Notes under the pieces: model-generated
What the model was told of the DNA's origin: nothing
Seen by the model: only the letters and a program-made list of their open reading frames with translations
The model's database searches: none
In this document: in pieces, positions 1 through 8,721 of the stretch
Position numbering within the stretch: the first letter of the stretch is position 1
Layout of the letters: each line of letters starts with the position of its first letter
Position numbers and translations under genes: made by a program
From: Candidatus Lernaella stagnicola
GTDB taxonomy: Bacteria > Lernaellota > Lernaellaia > Lernaellales > Lernaellaceae
Assembly (NCBI GenBank): GCA_030765525.1
Contig: JAVCCK010000027.1
Coordinates: forward strand, 300,910 to 364,909
DNA: 64,000 nt
Direction: 5' to 3'

Positions 1-2
1 GG

Positions 3-902
3 CGGCATCCGCGGTGGGCGTCGATTCTGACTTCGCGCTCGTGTCCGTTCAACTGCAGCTTCTGCGCCCACGCGATGGGTCGCGGCTACCGCACGCGCAG
101 CGCGGAAAATGTCATGCGCGAGATCGATTGGCTTGTCGACCGCTACGGCATCGGCGAATTGCAGATTATCGACGACCTGTTCAACCTGGATCGCGAGCGC
201 ACCGCGGCCATCTGCCACGAGCTGCTCGACCGGCCGTACAAGCTGCACTTGGTATTCCCCAACGGCTTGCGCCTGGATCACCTCGACAATGAGTTGATCC
301 GCCTCATGCGCCGCGCCGGTTTCGACCGCCTGCTGGCGCCGATCGAAACCGCCTCGCCACGTCTGCAAAAGGCCGTGGGTAAAAACCTGAATATCGACAA
401 AGCGCTGGCCGCTATCCGTGAGATGTACCGGCTCGGGGTGTTCGTCCGCGTGACAACCATGCTCGGGTTTCCGACCGAAACCTACGAAGAGATGAAACAC
501 ACATACCGAACGGCTTTTTCTGTTCCCGCGCAGTGGGTCAGCATCAACCAAGTCATGCCGCTGCCCGGCTCGCAACTGGCCAGGGATTTCGACGCCGAGG
601 TGGCGAACGGCGATTGGCGATACGTCAATTTCGTGCGCACGACGATCAACCTGAGTACCGTGCCGCTGCGCAAAATCAATCGGCTCAAAAGAAAAGTGCT
701 TTACCGCATGCTGTTGCCGCACCGTATCTATCGGTTGCTCCGCGACCTACCCCGAAACAACCTGGCGTTTTATGTGAAAATATTTCTGCTCAAGCTTTTC
801 CAGCATACCGTAGTCAAGCATCCGGCAAAGAAGCTCGACGGCCGGTCGGTCGCCCCCCCTCAACCCATCGCGTTGGCTGCTGATCGTCGCCGAGCTCGAT
901 GA
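3..902 (+). CDS. Radical SAM protein, 3' part (5' end outside window)
   Basis: The reading frame is open at the left edge. It contains CPFNCSFC at bases 42-65, the CxxxCxxC motif that binds the SAM-cleaving 4Fe-4S cluster, followed by a GRGYRTRSAENVMREI stretch typical of B12-binding-domain radical SAM oxidoreductases. The visible part is about 299 residues: the radical SAM barrel, then a basic C-terminal region. The N-terminal cobalamin-binding domain usual for this group would lie upstream and is not seen. The ATG at 75 lies downstream of the cluster motif, so it cannot be the true start. The last 89 bases overlap the convergent kinase gene. The substrate cannot be told from sequence. Confidence 0.85.
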   Translation, partial: RHPRWASILTSRSCPFNCSFCAHAMGRGYRTRSAENVMREIDWLVDRYGIGELQIIDDLFNLDRERTAAICHELLDRPYKLHLVFPNGLRLDHLDNELIRLMRRAGFDRLLAPIETASPRLQKAVGKNLNIDKALAAIREMYRLGVFVRVTTMLGFPTETYEEMKHTYRTAFSVPAQWVSINQVMPLPGSQLARDFDAEVANGDWRYVNFVRTTINLSTVPLRKINRLKRKVLYRMLLPHRIYRLLRDLPRNNLAFYVKIFLLKLFQHTVVKHPAKKLDGRSVAPPQPIALAADRRRAR

Positions 903-1791
903 TCGCGTCGACCGCTTCGCAGCGGCGATCACCCAACACCTGCAAGCCGTGTACGCCCGTGAGCAACATGTAGGGACGAATGAACTCGACCACCTGCGCG
1001 TCGCTCATCCCCTCGCCTTTCTGCGCCCGCAGGCTCCGCTCCTGCTTGATCCGCCACTCGACGATTTTCGCCAAACTCGGCACACGCAGCAGCACCAGAA
1101 AATCGATCAAACCAAAAAGCGACTCGTAGCCGGCCAAGCGGTCGTTGATGATCCGTCCCCAGTGACCGTCCGGATCGCGCTCGCGCTCGAAGGCCAGCGC
1201 CTCGGGCACGTTTTGCTTCAAACGCGCCAACTCCTCATCCTCCAGACGCGACATACCCACACACCAACCTTCCAGAATGAACACGTCCGGCCGGCCCCGC
1301 ACGGTCGGCCATTGATCCGCCGGTAGAGGGTCACCCTTGCCTTGGTGCCGCGACTTATCGAACGCCGGGATCGGCGTGACGGCCGCCTCGTCCGCGGTGG
1401 CGAGATGGGCGATCGTCGCGGCGCCGAGCGCCACGTCGTGCGTGCCTGGGTTGCCGCGCGACACCTGATAGTAGGGGTTGTCCGGTTCCTGTTCCTGCAA
1501 GCGACGTCGTTGCGTCCAGGGTAAATAGATATCGTCGATCGACATCGGTACGACGCGCAGCCCCCGTTCTTCGAGGACGAATTGCAGGATCTTCGCCAGG
1601 GTCGACTTGCCGGACGCTTGGGAACCGCTGACGCCGACGGTGAGCATCCGGCCGGGCCGGTGTGTTTCCAGGATGCGCTCGGCCAGCGGCAGATGGAAGC
1701 GAAGGAACGCGTCGCTGAGGTCCGCGTCGATGCCCAGCTTCTCACGCTGAAAGCGCCGAAATGAGGCAAGCTGTGGGACGGTGTCGGTCAT
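814..1791 (-). CDS. D-glycerate 3-kinase-like P-loop kinase
   Basis: A 325-residue soluble protein with a Walker A loop GVSGSQASGKST at residues 53-64 and the phosphoribulokinase/uridine-kinase-like fold signature (SIDDIYLPW near residue 84). The RGNPGTHD and EGWCVGM motifs match the plant GLYK / bacterial glycerate kinase family. The expected reaction is ATP-dependent phosphorylation of D-glycerate to 3-phosphoglycerate, feeding lower glycolysis. The gene is monocistronic and divergent from the lipoprotein at 2036. Its 3' end overlaps the radical SAM gene tail to tail by 89 bp, and its last ~20 residues are rich in Gly/Arg/Pro and probably not part of the fold. An assignment to another kinase of the same fold remains possible. 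Confidence 0.82.
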   Translation of the reverse strand: MTDTVPQLASFRRFQREKLGIDADLSDAFLRFHLPLAERILETHRPGRMLTVGVSGSQASGKSTLAKILQFVLEERGLRVVPMSIDDIYLPWTQRRRLQEQEPDNPYYQVSRGNPGTHDVALGAATIAHLATADEAAVTPIPAFDKSRHQGKGDPLPADQWPTVRGRPDVFILEGWCVGMSRLEDEELARLKQNVPEALAFERERDPDGHWGRIINDRLAGYESLFGLIDFLVLLRVPSLAKIVEWRIKQERSLRAQKGEGMSDAQVVEFIRPYMLLTGVHGLQVLGDRRCEAVDAIIELGDDQQPTRWVEGGRPTGRRASLPDA

Positions 1792-2035
1792 AGTGCGGAC
1801 GCCTCCTCGGTCTTTTCCATATCTTGATTATTACAACTTTCGCGCGGGCGGTCGCCCCCTCGAGGTCGAGCGGGCAGCCACTTGGTCTTCCTTCGCACAC
1901 GTGGGCGCGGATCCCCTGGATTCCAATGTAGTTTTCCAGCCCCACAGCGTCAAACCGCAAGTGGGATCGGCCTTTCTGTCGATTGCCTGTTTACATATGA
2001 GTATGGTATGTTCACGCCGACGGGAGGGTGTTGCC

Positions 2036-4324
2036 ATGGATAAGGTGCTTACCGCTTTTGTGTTTGTGTTATTTATCGCGACCGCAATGTTGATGACAGG
2101 TTGTTTAGACGACGACGACGATGATGACAACGACGATGCATCGCCCGACGATGACGATGATGACGACAACGACGACGATGATAATGACGATGATAATGAT
2201 GATGACGACGATGACGACGATGATGACGATGATGATGATGACGATGATGATGACGACGATGACGATGATGATAACGACGATGATGATAACAACGACGACG
2301 CCTTCGGACCGACCTTTCCAGTAACCCAAAACGGCGTAATGAGCGAAATGGTGGCCGGGGGCTGGTATTACCTCCACGACTTCGCCCATCTCGAGCAGTT
2401 CGGCGACTGCGCGCTGACGCTGCTGAGCCGGCGTGTCGTCATGGTTTGCGACGACGGCGCGAAAATCGAGGAGATCCTCGTCGCGCCCGCCGCCACCGAA
2501 GCCGACTTTGCGCAGGCGCCCGACCAGAGCGTCCACGTCGCATTTGTTGCCGGCCACGATGCCGACCTGTTTCACGTCGATAACGAAACCGGCGTATGGG
2601 ACGTGACGAGTATCCCCGGCAGCTACATGAACGGGGACGTCGATATCGCCGTGGGCGAAGACGGCGAGCCGCACATCGCGCGAATCGCCGGCACAACTGG
2701 TTATCAAACTGTGCTCGTCGTCAGCCGCCGCGACCAGGATGATTGGACGTCGGAGGAATTGAGCTCGATCGGCGGTTTCAGCTACGTGCCCAATATCGTG
2801 GTGGACGGCGACGGCTATGAACACGTGGTGTTCGAATACATCACCTCCAGTCGACCGCCGCAGATGTACGTCGGCTACGCCACGACGGCCTCGAAAAGCT
2901 GGCGGTTGTCTTTGTTGCCGAAACGCATGGTCGAAAGCAAAAACGCCTTGGAGGTCGACGCGTCGAACAACGTTCACTACGTCGGCACCGCCCGCTGGCT
3001 ACCGAATGTCGAGATGAACACCAACGACGGCGAAGGCTGGCAAACCGAAGTCGTAGCTGCCGGCGTCGGGTTCCAAAATACCGGCGCGACGATGGCCATC
3101 GCCGCCGACCAAAGCCGGCACGTTTCCTATTTCGCCGGCATCAACCTGCGCTACGCCTATGAAGACGGCGAGGACTGGTGCAACGAATCCATCGCGAACA
3201 GCTTGCCCGAAGTGCCGACACACATGATCGACACGGCCGACGGAACCCCCCGCGTTGCGTACAAAGTCTACGATGGCGACACGATCCACCTGGCGCGACG
3301 CACGGCCAAGGGCTGGCAGCGTACCACCCTGGCCCGCGACCGCTCCGCCCGCGGCAGACCCGACATCGCAGTCGACGCCGACGCCTTCGTTCACGTCGCG
3401 TTCACCAACGAGTTCACCGGCGATTTCGTTTACGCCACCAATCGCGGCGGCTCGTGGCTGCGCGAGGTGATCGACTCCGATCCGGACATGCCGCTCGAGC
3501 ACGCGATCGCTGCCGATGCCGCCGGTCGGCCCCATTTGGTTTACCTGGATGCCGCCGACGCCTTTCACTACCTGACAAAAGACGGCGACGTTTGGACCCG
3601 TGAAGTCATCGAACAGACAACCAACACCGGCCATGACCCCTCACTGGCCTTTGACGCCGAGGGACGATTGCACTTGCTGTTCGCGCGGCTGTACGGACGC
3701 GACGTGCAGTACGGCATCCGCGACCAAGGCTCCTGGACCTTCGAGCAGGTTACCGACGATACGGTCTACGCCATGGGCAAAGATCTGGCGCTCGACGCCG
3801 AAGGTTACGCCCACATCGTGGAGCGCGACTCCTTCGGTAGCCGCATCCTCTACCTGCACAACCGCGACGGCGATTGGACGATGGAGGAAGTGGTCGCCGA
3901 TCTCGGTTCCACGAACAGCCGCGTGCAAATCGGGGTGGACGCATCCTTCGCGCCGACCATCGTTTACTACGGCCTGTATCCCGACGGATTGATGCTGGCG
4001 GAAAAAGACGGCGACGTCTGGGGGACCTGGGAAATCGACGACGACGGCGAATACAACTTCGCCCTGGCCCTCGACGGCGACGGGAACCGGCACCTCGCCT
4101 ATGCCACCTGGGATGCCAACTCCTTCCGCTACACCACCGATGCCGGCGGTTCATGGTCGCACACGGATTTCGAACCCTTCAACATCACCTGGGCTTATGC
4201 CGGCGAAAACTGGGTCGATATGGTGCTGGGAAGCGACCAACAGGTCCACGTTGTCTACTACATTCACGGCGCCATTTGGCACGCGGCGTTCGCGCAAGGC
4301 TCAGTCGTCGCCGGGAACAAGTAA
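2036..4324 (+). CDS. Poly-Asp lipoprotein with beta-propeller-like repeats
   Basis: A 762-residue predicted lipoprotein. The start at 2036 is chosen because GGGAGG lies 8-13 bases upstream and it gives a clean signal peptide with lipobox LMTGC (Cys23). Residues ~25-81 are almost wholly Asp with scattered Asn, forming an acidic extended spacer. The rest is made of repeating ~45-50-residue units of the kind 'D..G..HVAF/HLVY....L.YA...G.W', like sialidase/PD40-type beta-propeller blades. No catalytic site is recognisable. The likely location is the outer membrane surface, with the acidic spacer holding the propeller away from the membrane. It is monocistronic and divergent from the glycerate kinase. 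Its final 24 bases overlap the convergent YyaL-like gene. Confidence 0.85.
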   Translation: MDKVLTAFVFVLFIATAMLMTGCLDDDDDDDNDDASPDDDDDDDNDDDDNDDDNDDDDDDDDDDDDDDDDDDDDDDDDDNDDDDNNDDAFGPTFPVTQNGVMSEMVAGGWYYLHDFAHLEQFGDCALTLLSRRVVMVCDDGAKIEEILVAPAATEADFAQAPDQSVHVAFVAGHDADLFHVDNETGVWDVTSIPGSYMNGDVDIAVGEDGEPHIARIAGTTGYQTVLVVSRRDQDDWTSEELSSIGGFSYVPNIVVDGDGYEHVVFEYITSSRPPQMYVGYATTASKSWRLSLLPKRMVESKNALEVDASNNVHYVGTARWLPNVEMNTNDGEGWQTEVVAAGVGFQNTGATMAIAADQSRHVSYFAGINLRYAYEDGEDWCNESIANSLPEVPTHMIDTADGTPRVAYKVYDGDTIHLARRTAKGWQRTTLARDRSARGRPDIAVDADAFVHVAFTNEFTGDFVYATNRGGSWLREVIDSDPDMPLEHAIAADAAGRPHLVYLDAADAFHYLTKDGDVWTREVIEQTTNTGHDPSLAFDAEGRLHLLFARLYGRDVQYGIRDQGSWTFEQVTDDTVYAMGKDLALDAEGYAHIVERDSFGSRILYLHNRDGDWTMEEVVADLGSTNSRVQIGVDASFAPTIVYYGLYPDGLMLAEKDGDVWGTWEIDDDGEYNFALALDGDGNRHLAYATWDANSFRYTTDAGGSWSHTDFEPFNITWAYAGENWVDMVLGSDQQVHVVYYIHGAIWHAAFAQGSVVAGNK

Positions 4325-6538
4325 CGCCGCCAAGCGCTCCGGGTCGGTCGTGGGTTTCTTGCACACGTACTTCTCACAGACGTACGCCGCCGCGCTGCCG
4401 TTTACCAAACCGTAGTCTCGAACGTACGGGGCGAGGTCGGCAATCGCCGGCGCCTCGTCGTCAGTCGGGCGAAACACCACGACCATCGCCGGTTGATACA
4501 CCTTCCGCGCGGCCTGCAACAACGCCTTGGTGTCCGCCGCTCCTTCGCGGCCCGCAATCACAACTTCAAACGAGGGCCCGTAGGCGAAATCAACGGCGCT
4601 GAGAAAGTGCGTGAACTCCCCCGGTGTGCGCTTCACCGAAGATGCGAAGGCGTCGATGGTCTCGGCCGCAACCGCTTCGAGCTTGGCGTCGCCGGTCAAG
4701 CGGGCCAGCTTCACGAGCACGAACAGTGCCACGGAATTACCGGCCGGTAGCGCGCCGTCGTTGAGATCCTTGCGACGCACGAGCAGCGACTCGGCATCAT
4801 CGGCGCTAAAAAAGAACCCGCCGTTTTCGGCGTCGTGGAAATGCGCCATGATGTGGCCGGTCAATTCCAAGGCGCGTTGCAAGTACGCCGTATTGAACGT
4901 GGCTTCATACAATTCGAGCAGCCCCCAGGCATAAAACGCGTAGTCGTCCAGAAAGCCGGGGATGTCGGCTTCGCCGTCCCGATAACGGTGCCGCAGGCGG
5001 CCGTCCGGTTCGCTAAGCTTCGCCTCGATAAACGCCGCGGCCCGCCGGGCGGTGTCGGTCAGTTCCGGCTCATCCAAAACCTGACCGCCGCGCGCGAAGG
5101 CGGCGATCATCAGCCCGTTCCAATCGGTGAGCACCTTGTCGTCCAAATGGGGCCGCACGCGCTTGGCCCGCGCCGCAAACAGCCGCTTACGAATGCGTTC
5201 CATGCGGGCTTCCAACTCCGCGTGATCGAGCCCGGTGCGCTTCTCAATTTCCTCCCGGTGGAAGGGCTGGTGCAGAATGTTCGTGCCCGTGGGACCGCCG
5301 GCGGCCTCGTCCACAAAATTCCCGCCGGGCCGCGCGCCGAATACTTCGGCGGCGAACGTGGCGTCTTCCTCGCCTAAAATCTCCTGCAATTCCGAGTGGG
5401 TAAACACGTAGAACTTGCCCTCTTCCCCCTCGCTGTCGGCGTCCTCGGCGCTATAGAAACCGCCGTCGGGCGAGCTGAGGTCACGCCGCACGTACGCGAA
5501 AATTTCCCGCGCCGTTTGCGCGAAATCCGCGCGGCCGGTCGCCTGATACGCCTCAAGATAGGTCGGGGCCAACAAGGCCTGGTCGTAGAGCATTTTCTCA
5601 AAATGCGGCACCAACCACTGGCGGTCGGTCGAATAACGATGAAAGCCGAAACCCACTTGATCGAACAAGCCGCCGGCGCGCATTGCTGACAGCGTTTTAT
5701 CTACGATTTCAAGCGATTGAGCATTTCCAGTGCGCCGCCAATGGCGCAGCAAAAACGTGTATTTGTGGGGTGTGGGGAACTTCGGCCGATCACCGAATCC
5801 TCCGTGGAGGGTGTCGAAACGTTCCCACAGCACCCGCGCGCTCGCTTCGAAATGCCGCCGATCGAGTATCTCCGTGCCGTCAGATTGCCCAACCGCCGTC
5901 GCGCTTTGCAGATGAACGACGATTTTCTCCGCAGCCTCGTCGGCCTTCTCCCGCTCGTTACGCCACAGGTCGACGATACGTGGGATCAACTCGATCATCC
6001 CCAAGCGCCCGTAACGGTTTGCCTTGGGTATGTAAGTGGCTGCAAAAAAAGGCTTTTTATCCGGCGTCATGATGATCGTCAACGGCCAACCGCCGGAGCC
6101 GGTCATCATTTGGCAGGCGGTCATATAGAGGTCGTCGATATCCGGCCGCTCCTCGCGGTCAACCTTGATATTGATGAAAGCCTCGTTCATCAGCGCCGCG
6201 ACCTGCTCGTCTTCAAATGACTCGTGCGCCATCACGTGACACCAGTGGCAGGTCGAATAGCCGATGGAAAGAAAGACCGGCTTGTCCTCGGCACGAGCGC
6301 GGGCGAACGCCTCCTCGCCCCAGGGGTACCAATCCACCGGATTCTCCGCATGTTGCTGCAAATAGGGGCTTTTTTCATCCGCCAGGCGGTTTTTTACTTT
6401 TCGTTGGAGCTTTTTTTCGTCCATTTCGGTATCCGTTTCCGCAGCTTCGGAAGCTTTTTTCGCGATTAACAGCCCGCCAAGGATCGCCACAATGACAAAT
6501 ACCCCGAGAAGACCGCTCACGATTTTTTTTCTGTTCAT
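4301..6538 (-). CDS. YyaL/SSP411-type thioredoxin-domain protein (DUF255), membrane-anchored
   Basis: A 745-residue protein. Residues 6-26 form an N-terminal membrane anchor, unusual because most relatives are cytoplasmic. The conserved block [21 protein letters not shown] is followed by the thioredoxin-like active site CHWC (Cys97/Cys100), [12 protein letters not shown], and a long alpha/alpha-barrel C-terminal region resembling N-acylglucosamine 2-epimerase folds ([12 protein letters not shown] near 475). The architecture matches the YyaL/spermatogenesis-associated protein 20 family, whose biochemical role is unclear; redox function is inferred from the CxxC. It lies 83 bp downstream of the ECF sigma/anti-sigma pair on the same strand, so co-regulation is plausible but unproved. 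Confidence 0.88.
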   Translation of the reverse strand: MNRKKIVSGLLGVFVIVAILGGLLIAKKASEAAETDTEMDEKKLQRKVKNRLADEKSPYLQQHAENPVDWYPWGEEAFARARAEDKPVFLSIGYSTCHWCHVMAHESFEDEQVAALMNEAFINIKVDREERPDIDDLYMTACQMMTGSGGWPLTIIMTPDKKPFFAATYIPKANRYGRLGMIELIPRIVDLWRNEREKADEAAEKIVVHLQSATAVGQSDGTEILDRRHFEASARVLWERFDTLHGGFGDRPKFPTPHKYTFLLRHWRRTGNAQSLEIVDKTLSAMRAGGLFDQVGFGFHRYSTDRQWLVPHFEKMLYDQALLAPTYLEAYQATGRADFAQTAREIFAYVRRDLSSPDGGFYSAEDADSEGEEGKFYVFTHSELQEILGEEDATFAAEVFGARPGGNFVDEAAGGPTGTNILHQPFHREEIEKRTGLDHAELEARMERIRKRLFAARAKRVRPHLDDKVLTDWNGLMIAAFARGGQVLDEPELTDTARRAAAFIEAKLSEPDGRLRHRYRDGEADIPGFLDDYAFYAWGLLELYEATFNTAYLQRALELTGHIMAHFHDAENGGFFFSADDAESLLVRRKDLNDGALPAGNSVALFVLVKLARLTGDAKLEAVAAETIDAFASSVKRTPGEFTHFLSAVDFAYGPSFEVVIAGREGAADTKALLQAARKVYQPAMVVVFRPTDDEAPAIADLAPYVRDYGLVNGSAAAYVCEKYVCKKPTTDPERLAALLVPGDD

Positions 6539-6560
6539 TTTTTTCTCTGAGTAAAACTAA

Positions 6561-6592
6561 GAACCCGCGCCGGCCGGAGCAAGCACGGGTTC
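6561..6592 (-). terminator. Hairpin between anti-sigma gene and YyaL-like gene
   Basis: GAACCCG (6561-6567) pairs with CGGGTTC (6586-6592) around an 18-base GC-rich loop. On the minus strand it is followed by TTAGTTTTA rather than a strict U-run, so it may be a weak terminator or attenuator between the anti-sigma gene and the downstream YyaL-like gene. Confidence 0.4.
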
Positions 6593-6621
6593 GAAAAGAA
6601 AATTCTTCCTAATGGGGACTT

Positions 6622-6879
6622 TTATTTTTCTTGTTGAACGGCAATCTCAATACTTTTCCGGGCTTGATCCGACAAGCAAGGACCCTCGTGGCCGTTATCG
6701 GAAATGTGTTCATCCATGTGCGACACAATCGTATGCAAGTCGTGCAACTGCTTGTCACACTCGACGCACGGAGGACAAATTAATTCATGTATTTTCAATG
6801 AAATACGCTCCATAAGAGTGAGCGGTCTTTCCATTCCTTCGGATACAAGTTCCGAAGCTCTACGACACGAAATCCACAT
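6622..6879 (-). CDS. Zinc-binding anti-sigma factor (zf-HC2/ZAS type)
   Basis: An 85-residue small protein beginning MWISCRRASELVSEGMERPL. It contains HELICPPC, the H-x3-C-x2-C motif of ZAS-type anti-sigma factors, plus the upstream Cys typical of zf-HC2 domains. There is no transmembrane segment, so it is a soluble anti-sigma factor. It starts 9 bp after the ECF sigma gene stop, consistent with co-transcription and sequestration of its partner. Extra cysteines (CVEC, and a C-terminal CLSD) suggest thiol or metal sensing. This is inference from the family (RsrA/ChrR-like logic); the signal is not known. Confidence 0.8.
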   Translation of the reverse strand: MWISCRRASELVSEGMERPLTLMERISLKIHELICPPCVECDKQLHDLHTIVSHMDEHISDNGHEGPCLSDQARKSIEIAVQQEK

Positions 6880-6888
6880 AGTATCCCC

Positions 6889-7470
6889 TCATACATTGTC
6901 CCTACCGAACCAGTTTTTCTCTAGACACCGGCGCAAGCCCATTCGCGCGCGGTGCAACCGAACCCATAGGTTATTCGGCGTAATATTCATTACCTTACAG
7001 ATTTCTTCACTGGATAACCCGTCCACTTCCCGCAAAACGTAAGCTTGGGCCGTTTCTTTCGGCAGACCTTCCAGGCAGCTCTGAAGCGTTTCCCAGAACT
7101 GCTTTTGGTTGATCACTTCCATGGGATCGGTGTCCCATTTTTGCGGCCCGTCCGCCCAATGGCCGTCGGAGCGGAACTCGCCCTCGAGCGTCACGTCGGT
7201 ACCCAACTCCTCCACGAGGGCGCGCTCGCGGTAGATTTTGCGCAGGTGATCGATGATCTTGTGCTTCAAAATCCCGACCAGCCAGGTGCGTTCGGAGGAT
7301 TTTCCCGAGAAATTTTCACGACTTTTAAGCGCTGCGATGAAGGTTTCCTGCACGAGTTCTTCGGCGGTGTCCGGGTTGCCCAGTCGATACATGGCGTACC
7401 GGTACAGGTAGTTGCCGTATTGATCCAACCATCCAGAAGGATCGGTCATCGGCACAGGACTCTCGGTCAC
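6889..7470 (-). CDS. ECF RNA polymerase sigma factor
   Basis: A sigma-70 family ECF factor of 193 residues from the GTG at 7470, which is preceded by AGAGGG at proper spacing. An upstream ATG at 7548 would add 26 unconserved residues. Region 2 is seen in YLYRYAMYRLGNPDTAEELV and the following stretch, ending in RTWLVGILKHKIIDHLRK (regions 2.3-2.4). Region 4 is seen in LPKETAQAYVLREVDGLSSE followed by the helix-turn-helix. It heads a two-gene unit with the zinc anti-sigma factor. Own-regulon members cannot be named, but the YyaL-like thioredoxin protein just downstream is the nearest candidate. Confidence 0.9.
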   Translation of the reverse strand: MTESPVPMTDPSGWLDQYGNYLYRYAMYRLGNPDTAEELVQETFIAALKSRENFSGKSSERTWLVGILKHKIIDHLRKIYRERALVEELGTDVTLEGEFRSDGHWADGPQKWDTDPMEVINQKQFWETLQSCLEGLPKETAQAYVLREVDGLSSEEICKVMNITPNNLWVRLHRARMGLRRCLEKNWFGRDNV

Positions 7471-7666
7471 GTTGCCCTCTCTTCCGTAAAACGGTGCAGC
7501 ACTGTTGTTGGGTAAATAATAGATAAGTCGCCACGGACCCGTTTTCAAGGAAAAACGCGCGGCGATGACTTGGCTGACTCGCGCTGAAGAAAAATGAGGT
7601 TAGCCGATCGCAGAGCGATTCCGGGCCGAAAACCCGCTGTGTGTGCTTACGATACTGACCGGCAAC

Positions 7667-8704
7667 CTAACCGAATATCGCCTCGATGTTGACGTGTTTC
7701 TTCACCAGTTCGCAGACGATGTCCATTTTCGGCTTGTCTTCGATCGTCAGCAAGGCTTCGACCTGCTCGATCTTTTGCACGGTCGTGAAGGTGTCCCACG
7801 GTACCAGCAACACCGGCACCTTGGCTTCGGACGCCTTGGCCAGGATGTTGCCCGGCGGCAGCAGGTTGTTGGTCAACACGATGCACGAAGTGCCCGACGC
7901 GATCGCTGCCAGAATCATATCGCTGCGGTCGCCACTGGTGATGATCAGCTTGTTGCTCTTCTCAAACGACGGATGCCCCACCGCCGAGGATACGCTCATC
8001 GCGCCCAGGAAAATATGCTTGACGACATTGTTGATGCCGTCTTCACCGGCCACCACGCGGGCGAAAAGACGCTCGACCAAAAAACGCACCGGCAGGGTTT
8101 CCAGTTCCTCACTGCGGGGGATGATGCCCAGGATCGGCAGACCCGTTTGATCCAGTTCCTCTCGGTAGGTCGCTTCGAAATCCTCGAGGTCGGCAACGCG
8201 GTTGATCACGAAACCGGCCAACCGAGCGCCTTCGTCGTTAATGTAATTCTTGTAGAAATGGATTTCGTCCAGCACCGACGCTTCCCCGCCGCCGAGCACC
8301 AACACCAGCGGGGCGTCGGCGAATTTGGCCAGGCTGATGGCGTCCAAGTGAACCGACGAGCCGAACGCCAGGTTGACCCCCGCTTCGACGAACGCCGTGT
8401 CGCGGTCGCCGCCGACGGCCTGAATCATTTCCTGCACCTTGGCTTCGGTGGCGGAGCGGTCGTACATATAACGCAGCTTGCCGTGCTCGAAGCCGATGGT
8501 GATATCCTCGGGCTTGGCTTCCATCTTCCACATCTGTGCAAAGAGCGCGGCGTCATGGTCCCACAACCGCTTCTTGCGATACAGCAATCTATCGCCGATG
8601 GGTTTGACGTAGCCGCTCGAGCCGCCCATCACTTGGGCCAAGCCGACGATCAGGCTGGTCTTGCCGGCGCTTTTTCCAGTTGAAGCAACGACGAGCTTTT
8701 TCAT
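7667..8704 (-). CDS. DRTGG-domain P-loop ATPase (phosphotransacetylase N-terminal-like)
   Basis: A 345-residue protein. The N-terminal half is a BioD/CobB-like P-loop domain (STGKSAGKTSLIVGLAQ, residues 8-24; EAGVNLAFGSSVHLDA as the second nucleotide-binding region). The C-terminal half is a DRTGG domain (IITSGDRSDMILAAI, near residue 245). This is the arrangement found at the N-terminus of long phosphotransacetylases, but the catalytic PTA_PTB domain is missing. Such stand-alone proteins are known beside acyl-CoA synthetases and may be regulatory. It begins 17 bp after the ADP-forming acyl-CoA synthetase gene and is the last gene of the acyl-CoA operon. Confidence 0.85.
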   Translation of the reverse strand: MKKLVVASTGKSAGKTSLIVGLAQVMGGSSGYVKPIGDRLLYRKKRLWDHDAALFAQMWKMEAKPEDITIGFEHGKLRYMYDRSATEAKVQEMIQAVGGDRDTAFVEAGVNLAFGSSVHLDAISLAKFADAPLVLVLGGGEASVLDEIHFYKNYINDEGARLAGFVINRVADLEDFEATYREELDQTGLPILGIIPRSEELETLPVRFLVERLFARVVAGEDGINNVVKHIFLGAMSVSSAVGHPSFEKSNKLIITSGDRSDMILAAIASGTSCIVLTNNLLPPGNILAKASEAKVPVLLVPWDTFTTVQKIEQVEALLTIEDKPKMDIVCELVKKHVNIEAIFG

Positions 8705-8721
8705 CTTCAGGCTCCTTTAGA

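Noticed and set aside
2107..2297. GAC/GAT repeats considered as microsatellite or CRISPR-like array
   Set aside because: Irregular alternation of GAT and GAC/AAC in one coding frame, with no spacer-repeat periodicity; it is an Asp-coding tract.
2105..2977. Frame with long Val/Ile runs (minus) and Ser or Met/Thr runs in other frames
   Set aside because: These are the other reading frames of the GAT/GAC tract in the poly-Asp lipoprotein, not membrane helices.
7643..8683. 346-codon plus-strand frame
   Set aside because: Antisense to the DRTGG ATPase, which has clear P-loop and DRTGG motifs.
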